A DNA stretch of 64,000 nt from Pseudaquidulcibacter saccharophilus (lineage in GTDB: Bacteria > Pseudomonadota > Alphaproteobacteria > Caulobacterales > Aquidulcibacteraceae). The stretch is taken from assembly GCF_019455445.1 (NCBI RefSeq), contig NZ_JAHWUS010000001.1, forward strand, positions 372,001-436,000. Reading direction: 5' to 3'. Under the pieces are notes generated by a model. It was given only the letters and a program-made list of their open reading frames with translations, was not told the DNA's origin and searched no databases. Shown one piece after another: positions 36,032-45,227 of this stretch. The position numbers were made by a program, and so were the translations under genes. The stretch's first letter is position 1; each line of letters opens with the position of its first letter.

Positions 36032-36684
36032 TTGGTTCGCTAAAGGGCATTGTTGCCGGTCTTTATGATGATCGCGCAATTATTGAGGTTAATGGCGTTG
36101 GCTATCTTGTATTTTTGGGAACTGCATCATTGGCGCGCCTAAAAAATGGGGATGCGGTGCAATTATTTATTGAAACCTATGTCCGCGAAGATGCGTTAAA
36201 GCTCTTTGGTTTTTTTAGCGATGTTGAACGCGCATGGTTTGTAAGGTTGCAAGAAGTTTCGGGTGTGGGTGCAAAGGTTGCGCTTGCGATACTAGATATT
36301 TTATCACCATCACAAATTATTCAAGCGGTCGAAATTGGTGATAAAGGTATGGTTGGGCGTGCTTCTGGTGTTGGGCCAAAATTGGCGCAACGTATCGTTA
36401 CCGAATTAAAAGGGCGTCCAATGCCGGCAACTCTTTATGGCGCAAAGTCTGACGTTATAACAAGTGCTTATACCCCACCATCCGAGGATGTTCAGACCGA
36501 AGAAATAAGGCGTGATGCATTGGGCGATATGACACTTAGGAATAGTGCAATTTCCGCTTTGCAAAATTTGGGAATTGGGCAATCTGATGCCATGAATGCG
36601 GTGGCGCATGCCTATCAAAAATTCGAAACAGACCCTGAACTTAACGCACTCGTCAAACAGGCACTAAAAGAGCTTAAATCGTGA
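36028..36684 (+). CDS. ruvA: Holliday junction branch-migration protein RuvA
   Basis: A 218-residue protein: an N-terminal OB-fold (1-62), two helix-hairpin-helix motifs ([16 protein letters not shown] and [18 protein letters not shown]), a flexible linker, and a C-terminal RuvB-binding three-helix domain (about 165-215). It overlaps ruvC and ruvB by 4 bases each. Confidence 0.97.
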   Translation: MIGSLKGIVAGLYDDRAIIEVNGVGYLVFLGTASLARLKNGDAVQLFIETYVREDALKLFGFFSDVERAWFVRLQEVSGVGAKVALAILDILSPSQIIQAVEIGDKGMVGRASGVGPKLAQRIVTELKGRPMPATLYGAKSDVITSAYTPPSEDVQTEEIRRDALGDMTLRNSAISALQNLGIGQSDAMNAVAHAYQKFETDPELNALVKQALKELKS

Positions 36685-37712
36685 CAGAATATGATAACAG
36701 ACTTTTAAATTCTGAACGCGCAACCGGCGAAGGGCATGACCGCGCTTTGCGCCCAAGTGGTTTTGACGAATTTGTTGGGCAAAAAGATTTAAAAGAAAAT
36801 TTGAAAGTTTTTGTAAAAGCGGCATCATCGCGCAAAGATGCGCTTGATCACCTTTTGCTTTTTGGTCCACCCGGTCTTGGTAAAACTACCTTGGCGCAAA
36901 TTGTGGCGCGCGAAATGGGGGTTGGCTTTAAATCAACCTCTGGGCCGGTGATTGCCAAGGCGGGGGATTTGGCGGCACTTTTGACCAATCTTGAACCAAA
37001 TGATGTTTTGTTCATTGATGAAATTCACCGTTTGCCAGCGAATGTTGAGGAAATTTTATATCCCGCCATGGAGGATTACGCCCTTGATTTAGTTATCGGC
37101 GAAGGGCCTTCGGCGCGGTCAATCCGTATTGATTTATCGCCCTTTACCCTTGTGGGGGCAACCACGCGCTCGGGGCTTTTATCAAGCCCGCTACGTGATA
37201 GATTTGGCATTGTTTCACGCCTGGATTTTTATAATGTCGCCGAATTAATGGTTATTTTGCAACGTGCTGCACAAAAACTCGGTGCAAATTTAACCAAAGA
37301 CGGTGCCGAAGAAATCGCAAAACGTTCACGTGGAACCCCGCGTATTGCCATGCGGCTTTTGCGGCGCGTGCGTGATTTTGCCGATGCGGCGGGAACCGCA
37401 CTTGATGCCGCCGTTGCAGCACATGGTCTAAGTCGGCTTGATATTGACCCCGATGGTCTTGATATGCTTGATCGCCGTTATTTGAGGGCGTTGGTCGAAA
37501 CCTATGGCGGTGGTCCGGTTGGGGTTGAAACCTTGGCGGCAGCATTAGCAGAGGCAAAAGACGGTGTCGAAGATGTTATCGAGCCTTATTTGCTTCAACA
37601 AGGGTTTATAATGCGCACCCCACGTGGGCGTATGGCGGCGGCGCGGGCCTATGAATTATTTGGTTTACCCCAACCAAAAATCAAAGGCAGCGATTTATTT
37701 GACGAAAATTAA
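36681..37712 (+). CDS. ruvB: Holliday junction branch-migration ATPase RuvB
   Basis: A 343-residue AAA+ motor: Walker [13 protein letters not shown], Walker [11 protein letters not shown], sensor [19 protein letters not shown], and a C-terminal winged helix with PHxxxGRMA-type RTPRGRMAA. The 3' end overlaps that of the convergent lipoprotein gene by 4 bases. Confidence 0.98.
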   Translation: MTEYDNRLLNSERATGEGHDRALRPSGFDEFVGQKDLKENLKVFVKAASSRKDALDHLLLFGPPGLGKTTLAQIVAREMGVGFKSTSGPVIAKAGDLAALLTNLEPNDVLFIDEIHRLPANVEEILYPAMEDYALDLVIGEGPSARSIRIDLSPFTLVGATTRSGLLSSPLRDRFGIVSRLDFYNVAELMVILQRAAQKLGANLTKDGAEEIAKRSRGTPRIAMRLLRRVRDFADAAGTALDAAVAAHGLSRLDIDPDGLDMLDRRYLRALVETYGGGPVGVETLAAALAEAKDGVEDVIEPYLLQQGFIMRTPRGRMAAARAYELFGLPQPKIKGSDLFDEN

Positions 37713-38266
37713 TGCGCGCGTGCTTTGGCGGCGGCGATTAATTCCTCCATTGAACCCACGGTTTTGATATTATATTTGGCCGCAACTGCATCGACATTAC
37801 CCTTGCGCCAAAAACCATCGGGGCAATAGATTATTAATTTATCGGTGCGGGCATAAAGGCCAAGTTCCAAAAGGCTAATTGGGCTTTGGGTATTGGGTGC
37901 AAGATACATTATAATTGTGTCGGCATCTTCTAATGCGGATAATTCCCACTCGACTTGTTGTTTAAAATGTGGGTCGGAAAGTTCGGGCTTCCAATCCTTG
38001 TTCCAATCACTACGGCGCGGGTTATAAACAACGGTATTTGTGTCTTTTAAGGCATTGATAACATCGGCTTGCCAATCTGTTGCCTTGCCCATTTCAATTG
38101 AGCCGGCAAGAAATATTTTATGTTCCTTTGAATTGGTTGCAATTGGTGCGGGCGATGTAACCACCGTAAAGCCATGCGGCACGGTTGCGCAACCTGCAAT
38201 AGATGCGGCATTTAACATCAAAAACAATGTTGCAAGCCGCCGCAAATAAGTTTTATAAAGAGCCAA
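37709..38266 (-). CDS. Predicted lipoprotein with nucleoside 2-deoxyribosyltransferase-like domain
   Basis: Read from the TTG at 38266, which follows GGGGGA by 6 bases, the product has 185 residues; an ATG at 38299 adds 11 residues with no ribosome site. A positively charged start (KTYLRR), an apolar stretch and a lipobox SIAGC give a lipoprotein signal. The rest ([58 protein letters not shown] with the catalytic-type Glu) matches nucleoside deoxyribosyltransferase-like proteins, which are normally cytosolic. Its location between ruvB and ybgC, convergent with ruvB, is unusual. Enzyme activity outside the cytoplasm is uncertain. Confidence 0.75.
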   Translation of the reverse strand: MALYKTYLRRLATLFLMLNAASIAGCATVPHGFTVVTSPAPIATNSKEHKIFLAGSIEMGKATDWQADVINALKDTNTVVYNPRRSDWNKDWKPELSDPHFKQQVEWELSALEDADTIIMYLAPNTQSPISLLELGLYARTDKLIIYCPDGFWRKGNVDAVAAKYNIKTVGSMEELIAAAKARAH

Positions 38267-38333
38267 AGAACCATCCCCCGTTTTTACACACCCTCCCATA
38301 TCTGATGGTTTCTTTCAACATAGGCGATGATTT

Positions 38334-38807
38334 ATGACTGATATTGACAATGCATATAGCGGACGTTTTGCCGAAGATGGCAAAACCCACATCCTTCCAG
38401 TTCGGATTTATTATAAAGATACGGATATGTCGGGCATTGTTTATCACGGCAATTATGTTTCGTATTTTGAGCGTGGTCGCACCGATCATATGCGCCAAAT
38501 TGGCATTACACACACCGATATTGGTAAACGTGAAAAGCCACTTGCCTTTGCGGTGATTGCAATGGATCTACGCTTTAAAAAGGCGGCGCGCATTGATGAT
38601 AATCTATTGGTTCATACCAAATATGTGGCGCTTAATGGTGCAAAGGTTCACATCAAACAATGGATTACCCGCAAAAATGACAAAGGCGGCGAAGACATGA
38701 TTTGCACCAATGACATCACCGCAGTTACCATTGATATGAACGGTATGCCCCAACGTCCACAACCCGATATTGTTGAGGCTTTCAAGCCTTATCTGGCGGA
38801 AGAGTAG
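38334..38807 (+). CDS. ybgC: Tol-Pal-associated acyl-CoA thioesterase YbgC
   Basis: A 157-residue hotdog thioesterase with the YbgC signature YYKDTDMSGIVYHGNYVSYFERGRTDHM (Asp and His of the active site, residues about 24-52). Normally the gene precedes tolQ; here it follows ruvB with one minus-strand gene between, and tolQRAB lie about 6 kb to the left on the other strand. It ends one base before the convergent fghA stop. Confidence 0.93.
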   Translation: MTDIDNAYSGRFAEDGKTHILPVRIYYKDTDMSGIVYHGNYVSYFERGRTDHMRQIGITHTDIGKREKPLAFAVIAMDLRFKKAARIDDNLLVHTKYVALNGAKVHIKQWITRKNDKGGEDMICTNDITAVTIDMNGMPQRPQPDIVEAFKPYLAEE

Positions 38808-39668
38808 TTATCCCAAATAATCCGCGTGAAAGCGCAAATGTTCTTCTATAAATGTGCTTATGAAATAATATGAATGGTCATAGCCGTCTTGGATGCGTAC
38901 ATTTGCCTTTTGCCCCGAATTTTCCAATGCCTCATTGAAAAGCTGGGTTTTTAATTGCCTCTCAAGGAAGTTATCGGCACTGCCTTGATCAATAAGGCAT
39001 GGGATTAATTCCGCACCATCTTCGAGTAATGCGCAGGCATCATATTCACGCCAAAAAATTTGATTTTCACCCAAATAGCCCGACAATGCTTTTTGTCCCC
39101 ATGGGCAATTAATGGGCGACACAATCGGTGCAAATGCCGAAACCGATTTGAATTTATCGGGATTACGCAGTGCAATGGTCAATGCCCCATGCCCGCCCAT
39201 TGAATGTCCGGTAATCGAAACCCGACCCATATCGGCGGGAAGGTTTTCACCAATTACGCCCAATAATTCTTCTTCGATATAGGTTTTCATGCGGTAATTT
39301 TCCGCCCAAGGTTCTTGTGTGGCATCAACATAAAACCCCGCACCCAAACCAAAATCATATGCCGCATCGGCATCATCAGGCACATTTTCGCCGCGTGGGC
39401 TGGTATCGGGGGCAATAAAAATTAAGCCCAATTCTGATGCAATGCGCTGTGCACCCGCTTTAACGGTTACATTCTCTTCGGTGCAAGTAAGACCAGAAAG
39501 ATAAATTACCACTGGTAACTTTGTGCCCGCTTCATGCGGTGGGACATATGCGGCAAAGCGCATTTTGGTTTTGGTTTCAATGCTTTCATGGGCATAAATA
39601 AATTGCGTACCACCGAAAGCTTTATTTTGCGAAATTATTTCAAGTGTCATATTATCCCCATTTGCCAA
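38808..39668 (-). CDS. fghA: S-formylglutathione hydrolase
   Basis: A 286-residue esterase-D family serine hydrolase that splits S-formylglutathione into formate and glutathione. The nucleophile elbow GHSMGGHGAL and the late Asp and His (DNFLERQL and YDHSYYFI) are present. It works with AdhC, encoded two genes upstream on the same strand, to detoxify formaldehyde. Confidence 0.96.
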   Translation of the reverse strand: MANGDNMTLEIISQNKAFGGTQFIYAHESIETKTKMRFAAYVPPHEAGTKLPVVIYLSGLTCTEENVTVKAGAQRIASELGLIFIAPDTSPRGENVPDDADAAYDFGLGAGFYVDATQEPWAENYRMKTYIEEELLGVIGENLPADMGRVSITGHSMGGHGALTIALRNPDKFKSVSAFAPIVSPINCPWGQKALSGYLGENQIFWREYDACALLEDGAELIPCLIDQGSADNFLERQLKTQLFNEALENSGQKANVRIQDGYDHSYYFISTFIEEHLRFHADYLG

Positions 39669-39742
39669 TACATAAAACTAATAATTGGTCCCATCATAAG
39701 CGATGTATGCTATAAGATTATAAATACCCGAACGAACAACCA

Positions 39743-40309
39743 TTATCCCGCTTGTTCATATGCCATACGAATGACGTTTATAAAATTATCATCAATTTCA
39801 TCTGGCTTAGAAATATGGGCGCAATATTGGCACATTCCGCCTGGCTTTTGGGCGATGAATCTTTCATCTGTAATTACACCTTTGTAGTTTAAGCCCAACT
39901 CAAATTTTTCATTATTCTTGGGACCCAATGTTGCAAATTGCTTTTTACGACGCAATGAAACATAACCCTTTTTAGGTGAAGTCTCATATTCGCCAAACAA
40001 ATTTATTGCTGCAACCAATTTTTCGTGTACTGGCCGCAAATGCGCTTTCTTTGCTTGATAGATTTCACTTAAAATATCACCATTATCCGTTTCTGGCTTT
40101 GCGAATGTCCCGCCATTTTTTGCAAAATGCGCCAAAGTGTTAGCATCACCATGCCCAAGGCCAAATTCTTGCTTGAGCCACGAAACAATTTCACCATGCT
40201 TAGATTTGCCACTTGCATTGACCAATTCAACCATTTGCTCTTTCGATTTTTCGAGCTTTTTTGAAATATTTGAAATTTGGGTTTCAAGTGCTTTTTCAAC
40301 CTTATCCAT
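39743..40309 (-). CDS. DUF4287/DUF5655 domain protein in the formaldehyde operon
   Basis: A 188-residue cytosolic protein. The N-terminal part (about 1-65: a coiled segment, then SGKSKHGEIVSWLKQEFGLGHGDANTLAHF) matches DUF4287, and the C-terminal part (about 90-170: LRPVHEKLVAAINLFG, YVSLRRKKQFATLGP) matches DUF5655. Near the end is a CQYC pair within GGMCQYCAHI that might bind metal. It lies 12 bases after adhC and 74 before fghA, so it is probably co-expressed with them, but no role in formaldehyde metabolism is known to me. Confidence 0.75.
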   Translation of the reverse strand: MDKVEKALETQISNISKKLEKSKEQMVELVNASGKSKHGEIVSWLKQEFGLGHGDANTLAHFAKNGGTFAKPETDNGDILSEIYQAKKAHLRPVHEKLVAAINLFGEYETSPKKGYVSLRRKKQFATLGPKNNEKFELGLNYKGVITDERFIAQKPGGMCQYCAHISKPDEIDDNFINVIRMAYEQAG

Positions 40310-40321
40310 AACAAAATTTCC

Positions 40322-41434
40322 TTAGAAAGTGACAACTGATCTTATAGACTTTCCTTCATGCATCAAATCAAATGCGTCATTGATTTTTTCCAATGGCATT
40401 ACGTGGGTGATAAGGTCGTCAATATTAATTTTGCCTTCCATATACCAATCCACGATTTTTGGCACATCGGTGCGCCCGCGTGCGCCACCAAAGGCCGAAC
40501 CTTTCCATACGCGCCCTGTTACAAGTTGGAATGGGCGGGTAGAGATTTCTTTGCCTGCTTCGGCAACGCCGATAACAATGCTTTCGCCCCAACCACGGTG
40601 GCAGCATTCAAGCGCTTGACGCATAACATCAGTGTTTCCGGTTGCATCAAAGCTAAAATCTGCACCACCACCGGTTAAATCAACAATTGCCTGCACCACC
40701 TTGTCATTACCAATTTCTTTGGGGTTGATAAAATGTGTCATGCCGAATTTCTTCGCCATTTCCTGCTTGGCGGGGTTGATATCAACGCCGATAATTTTAT
40801 CCGCGCCAACCATGCGCGCCCCTTGGATAACATTCAAACCAATGCCGCCAAGACCAAAGACAACGACATTCGCACCCGGCCAAACCTTGGCAGTGTAAAT
40901 AACTGCGCCAATGCCGGTGGTAACGCCACAGCCAATATAACAAATCTTGTCAAATGGTGCGTCTTCACGAACTTTGGCAACCGCAATTTCTGGCAAAACC
41001 GTAAAATTTGAAAAGGTTGAACAGCCCATATAATGGAAAATATCTTTGCCACCCATTGAAAAACGACTTGTGCCATCGGGCATTAATCCTTGCCCTTGGG
41101 TCGCACGAATAGAGGTGCAAAGGTTTGATCTTTGCGATAAACATGTTTTGCAACCACGGCATTCAGGTGTGTAAAGCGGTATAACGTGGTCGCCCTCTTT
41201 AACACTGGTAACGCCTTTGCCGACCGCGCGCACAATGCCCGCGCCCTCATGCCCCAAAATCGCGGGGAATTTCCCCTCCGAATCTAGGCCAGAAAGTGTA
41301 TAGGCATCGGTATGACAAATTCCGGTTGCCATGATTTCAACCAAAACCTCACCATCTTTTGGACCATCAAGCTTAACGGTTTCGATTGTTAATGGTTTTT
41401 TGGCTTCCCATGCGACTGCGGCGCGTGTTTCCAT
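40322..41434 (-). CDS. adhC: S-(hydroxymethyl)glutathione dehydrogenase, class III alcohol dehydrogenase
   Basis: A 370-residue zinc-dependent MDR enzyme oxidising S-hydroxymethylglutathione with NAD to S-formylglutathione. The catalytic zinc site begins with CHTDAYTLSG and GHEGAG; the structural zinc cysteines are in CRGCKTCLSQRSNLC; the NAD loop is FGLGGIGLNV. The first gene of the adhC-DUF4287-fghA unit. Confidence 0.97.
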   Translation of the reverse strand: METRAAVAWEAKKPLTIETVKLDGPKDGEVLVEIMATGICHTDAYTLSGLDSEGKFPAILGHEGAGIVRAVGKGVTSVKEGDHVIPLYTPECRGCKTCLSQRSNLCTSIRATQGQGLMPDGTSRFSMGGKDIFHYMGCSTFSNFTVLPEIAVAKVREDAPFDKICYIGCGVTTGIGAVIYTAKVWPGANVVVFGLGGIGLNVIQGARMVGADKIIGVDINPAKQEMAKKFGMTHFINPKEIGNDKVVQAIVDLTGGGADFSFDATGNTDVMRQALECCHRGWGESIVIGVAEAGKEISTRPFQLVTGRVWKGSAFGGARGRTDVPKIVDWYMEGKINIDDLITHVMPLEKINDAFDLMHEGKSIRSVVTF

Positions 41435-41541
41435 TTTCGTGCTCCCTGAAAATGAGTATGATTTTTAAAATGATTGTTATTTTTTGAAAATAATTAGTGA
41501 AACGGTTTTTTTATTTTTGCAAGGTTGCTATAAGAATATTT

Positions 41542-42237
41542 ATGAGATTTGGACCGCTTATTTTTGGTGCGACTTTGTTATTTGCAACCGCGTTTGCAAA
41601 TGCCAATATCCCTGTAAAACAGGAAATGTCATCCCATGCTGACAAGATTTTTAGCCAATATTCATTTGAAATTTGGCGTGGCCAAAGCACTGAAAATCGT
41701 GAAAATTTTAAAAGATTCGAGAAGTTTCTCAAGGATAGGCAGGTTCTAAATGTTATCCCAACCTATCAATTATTGCGTACGGCATCGGATGCCGGAATGT
41801 GCCGTGAAAGCGCATTTGAGGTTCCACCAATGAAGTTTTGGGACAATATTGTTACCACCCTTGTTTATATTCGTGATTATGTAAAACCCGAACTTGGCGC
41901 CTTGGAGGCAATGTCGGGGTATCGCAATCCAACGTTAAATGCCTGTGCCAGTGGTGCGCCGCGTTCGGCACATACTGAATATTATGCGCTTGATTTAGTT
42001 CCAGTTCACGATATGCCGCGCAAAGAGTTGTTTTATAAAATCTGCCGCGCCCATGAAAAGCATGGTGAAGAATATCATATTGGGCTTGGTTTTTATTCTG
42101 GTCTGCGGTTTCATGTGGATTCGCGCTCTTATAGGCGTTGGGGATTTAATGGGCGGGGAATAACGTCGCCTTGTGTTTATTATGATTTACCAAAAGATGA
42201 GAATGAAACAGCAAATGCAACCAACGCGACACAATAG
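41542..42237 (+). CDS. Exported M15-type peptidase (D,D-carboxypeptidase-like fold)
   Basis: From ATG 41542 the protein has 231 residues and starts with a clean signal peptide (cleavage after AFANA). The frame can be read from GTG 41497, but this adds a poor N-terminus. The C-terminal half has SAHTEYYALDL (metal-binding His and Asp) and LRFHVDSRSYRRWG (second His) as in peptidase M15A/M15_3 proteins. It probably acts on peptidoglycan in the periplasm. It is upstream of mic60-hemY, where relatives usually carry hemCD. Confidence 0.8.
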   Translation: MRFGPLIFGATLLFATAFANANIPVKQEMSSHADKIFSQYSFEIWRGQSTENRENFKRFEKFLKDRQVLNVIPTYQLLRTASDAGMCRESAFEVPPMKFWDNIVTTLVYIRDYVKPELGALEAMSGYRNPTLNACASGAPRSAHTEYYALDLVPVHDMPRKELFYKICRAHEKHGEEYHIGLGFYSGLRFHVDSRSYRRWGFNGRGITSPCVYYDLPKDENETANATNATQ

Positions 42238-42337
42238 AGACTTGTCTTTTTATTTGTAATAGACTTAAAATCAACATAGATATAAGCCGTTAATATAGGC
42301 AAGAAAATATTTGTAAAATCCGGCAGGGAATTTGAAA

Positions 42338-43684
42338 ATGTCAAACATAGATAATAATGACGAAAACATTGCATCAACAGAAGCAAATGTAGAGCCAAAA
42401 AAAGTTGAAGAAATTAAAAAAGAAATACCGGATTATAAACCTTCTGCTGCGGCATCTAATACGCCTGAAACCAAAACCATTATTCAAAAGCGTGGTGGTG
42501 TTGGCTTTATGACGGCGACCTTCTTGTCATGCTGTGCTGCACTTGGTGGTGCATATTTGGCATTATTTATTCAGGCGCGTCCAGATATTGCCCAAACCCT
42601 AAAAATTACGCCATTCTTACCAAAAAGCCAAAACTTAGCCGAGCTTGATAAATTACAAAAAGATATTGCCGATTTGCAAAAATCGGTTGCGGCGGTTTCC
42701 CAGCCAATGGTTAATGTAACTGCCCCTGCTGCAGCTCCTGCACAGCCTGCTGCGGCACCAAATGCCGCACAACCTGCACAAACTGCTGATGCGAATGCGC
42801 CAAAAATTCCGCTACAAAATACCCAAGTGCCACAAGCACAGGTTCAAGCAGCACAACAGGCAATTACATTAGAACCACTTCGGGCCGACATTGCGGGTCT
42901 ATCGGGTCGCCTAACGGCGATTGAAACCCGCCTTGCCGCACTTGATCCAACCGGAACTGGCGGTGCAATTATTGCGTCATTGCAAACCGAAATTGCGACC
43001 CTTAAGGTAACGGTTGCTAACTTGCAGCAGCAGGTCGCACAAACCCCATCACCGGCAACCACCTTTGCAATTATGTCATTGGCGGAGGCAGCGGGTAGAA
43101 ATGGTTCATTCATGCCGGAATTTGAGGCGGTTCGTTCTGCATTGCCATATTTGCCAGAAGTTTCAGCACTAGAACCATTGGCAAAAACTGGTGCGCCGAC
43201 ACGTGGTCTTTTGCGTGAAGAATTTATGGATCTAAGTGCAGAAGTTAACAAAGCCCAACAACAGGCGCAAAAACAAGAAAAAGGTCTAACCGGATTTTTC
43301 CATAATCTTTTTGCCAATGCCTTCAAGGTTGAGGTTAAACAAAACAATCAAAACAATCCATCTGAAATATTGGCACGTGCCAAAACCAAACTGGATTTAG
43401 ATGATCTTCAAGGTGCCATTGCTGAATTGCAAACCCTTCCAAATGCCCCGCAAAGTGTTGGTAAATGGATTGAAGAAGCAAAACGGCGCCAAGACCTCGA
43501 GGTTAAAATTTCTACCCTTCGTGCCGCAATTGAGCGCAATATGTATGCGCAAATTCAACAACCGCAATTGCAGCAACAAAACGCAAATGCACAAGCGCCA
43601 ATTGGCACTATTGCACCGCCGCCAGCAAATAATAATGCAATGGTAAATGGTCAAAATGCTAATCAGGGGGCAGCAGGCAAATGA
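42338..43684 (+). CDS. Alphaproteobacterial Mic60 (mitofilin) family protein
   Basis: A 448-residue protein from ATG 42338 (TTG at 42332 is less likely). A charged N-terminal cytosolic part is followed by one membrane helix (about 50-72, TATFLSCCAALGGAYLALFI), an Ala/Gln/Pro-rich linker, coiled coils (about 170-235), and a C-terminal mitofilin-like part with tandem helices (LARAKTKLDLDDLQGAIAEL). Alphaproteobacterial Mic60 shapes intracytoplasmic membranes and is related to the mitochondrial cristae-junction protein. The adjacent hemY, overlapping by 4 bases, is its usual partner gene. Confidence 0.85.
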   Translation: MSNIDNNDENIASTEANVEPKKVEEIKKEIPDYKPSAAASNTPETKTIIQKRGGVGFMTATFLSCCAALGGAYLALFIQARPDIAQTLKITPFLPKSQNLAELDKLQKDIADLQKSVAAVSQPMVNVTAPAAAPAQPAAAPNAAQPAQTADANAPKIPLQNTQVPQAQVQAAQQAITLEPLRADIAGLSGRLTAIETRLAALDPTGTGGAIIASLQTEIATLKVTVANLQQQVAQTPSPATTFAIMSLAEAAGRNGSFMPEFEAVRSALPYLPEVSALEPLAKTGAPTRGLLREEFMDLSAEVNKAQQQAQKQEKGLTGFFHNLFANAFKVEVKQNNQNNPSEILARAKTKLDLDDLQGAIAELQTLPNAPQSVGKWIEEAKRRQDLEVKISTLRAAIERNMYAQIQQPQLQQQNANAQAPIGTIAPPPANNNAMVNGQNANQGAAGK

Positions 43685-45153
43685 AATTAATAAGACTTAT
43701 TCTGATTATTCTTTTGGTTCTGGCACTCGTTGCTGGATTTGGGTATTTGGCACTGCAAACCGGAACAATTACTTATAGTGACGGCGCGCGAACCATTACC
43801 ACAAGCCCATTAATCGCGGTTGCCAGTCTTTTATTGGCGGTAATAATTTTAATGGTTGTGATTGGCTTTTTGGGTTGGCTTATTGCCTTGCCTGCAAAAA
43901 TTAGCCGCGCAAATCTTGAAAACAATCGTAAGAAATCAATTGAATATATGGGCAGTGCTTTTGCGGCATTTGAAAGCGGTGATTATCTTGAAAGCCGTCG
44001 TGTTGCGCAAAAGGCATATAGCCTATTTCCGAAAAGCCCAACTTTGCAGCTTATGAATGCACGTTTTAGCTTTGCCGCAGAAGATTACGCGGCGGCAGAA
44101 AAACTATTCGGCGAATTAACCCAAGTTGCGGGTTATGAGGTTGCGGCACGTAAAGGTCTTGCTGAAATTGCGCAAAAAAATTCAAACTTTGCGGCGGCGA
44201 TTTCCCATGCCGATGCGGCACTACAAGTTTCTAAGAAGGCAACTTGGCCAATTGAAATGATTTTCAAAGAACGCGTTAATAATGGTGATTGGGAAGGGGC
44301 GTTGACCACGCTTGATAATGCCGAAAAACGTGGACTTATTGGCAAGCAGACATTGGCAAGACGTCGTGCTGTGGTTTTGACTGCGGCGGCGCACCGTGCA
44401 GAAAAAGCCGGCGAATTATCTAAGGCTCTTGAATATTCAACCCGTGCGGTAAAATTATCTTCATCCTTTGCCCCGGCGGCGGTAATGGCAGCCAGATTGC
44501 AAAATATGTCTGGTAAAACTTGGGCGGCGGCATCAACAATTGAACAGGCGTGGGAACGCGAACCACACCCTGCTTTAGCGATTGCTTACCGCGACCTTAA
44601 ATCAGACGAATCCAAAGAAGCCGTCGCACGCTGGGCGGAGGCATTGGTTCGCCTGAAGCCAGAACACCGCGAAAGCAAAATCCTTCAGGTTGAGGATGCG
44701 ATTGCCGCCGGTGATGCAGCAACTGCGGGGGCAATTCTTGATAGATTATTGCAAGATCGGGCAACTTCACGCCTTTGGGCATTAAAGGCACAAGTGGCAC
44801 AATTGCTTAAAGATGGTGTGAAATTCGATGAATTCATGCACAAAGCCGCCGCCGCACCACGCGAACCAGATTGGTCAGATCTTGACCCCGATGGCAATGC
44901 CTTTGCCTATGAGGATGAAGATTGGGCAAGAATGGTTGAATCATATGGCGACAAGGGGCAGCTTATTCACCCGCGTCTTGAGCGGTTGCAGCCATCAAAG
45001 GCCCTAAAATCGGTTGCCGAAGATGTTCCGCCGGCAATTATAACCGCACCCGATGCCGAAGTTACGCCGCCTGCAGTCGATGGTGTGGAGGCATTCAGCC
45101 ATTTGGGTGAAGATATCGAAGACAGCAAAAAGAAAAACTGGCTTGGAATATAG
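43681..45153 (+). CDS. hemY: HemY-like TPR membrane protein
   Basis: A 490-residue protein with two N-terminal membrane helices (about 5-25 and 42-68, the HemY_N domain) and TPR repeats over about 90-420. The last 60 residues are acidic and low-complexity. Its function is unknown despite the name; it travels with mic60 in alphaproteobacteria. Translation is coupled to mic60 by an ATGA overlap. Confidence 0.9.
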   Translation: MKLIRLILIILLVLALVAGFGYLALQTGTITYSDGARTITTSPLIAVASLLLAVIILMVVIGFLGWLIALPAKISRANLENNRKKSIEYMGSAFAAFESGDYLESRRVAQKAYSLFPKSPTLQLMNARFSFAAEDYAAAEKLFGELTQVAGYEVAARKGLAEIAQKNSNFAAAISHADAALQVSKKATWPIEMIFKERVNNGDWEGALTTLDNAEKRGLIGKQTLARRRAVVLTAAAHRAEKAGELSKALEYSTRAVKLSSSFAPAAVMAARLQNMSGKTWAAASTIEQAWEREPHPALAIAYRDLKSDESKEAVARWAEALVRLKPEHRESKILQVEDAIAAGDAATAGAILDRLLQDRATSRLWALKAQVAQLLKDGVKFDEFMHKAAAAPREPDWSDLDPDGNAFAYEDEDWARMVESYGDKGQLIHPRLERLQPSKALKSVAEDVPPAIITAPDAEVTPPAVDGVEAFSHLGEDIEDSKKKNWLGI

Positions 45154-45186
45154 TCATTATTGCTTGAAGATTTAAATATTACAAAA

Positions 45187-45214
45187 AGACCCCGCAATTT
45201 TGTGGGGTCTTTTA
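45187..45214. terminator. Bidirectional terminator between hemY and the M23 gene
   Basis: Stem AGACCCC/GGGGTCT with A-rich and T-rich flanks on either side, between two convergent stop codons. Confidence 0.85.
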
Positions 45215-45227
45215 CGTATCTGATAAT

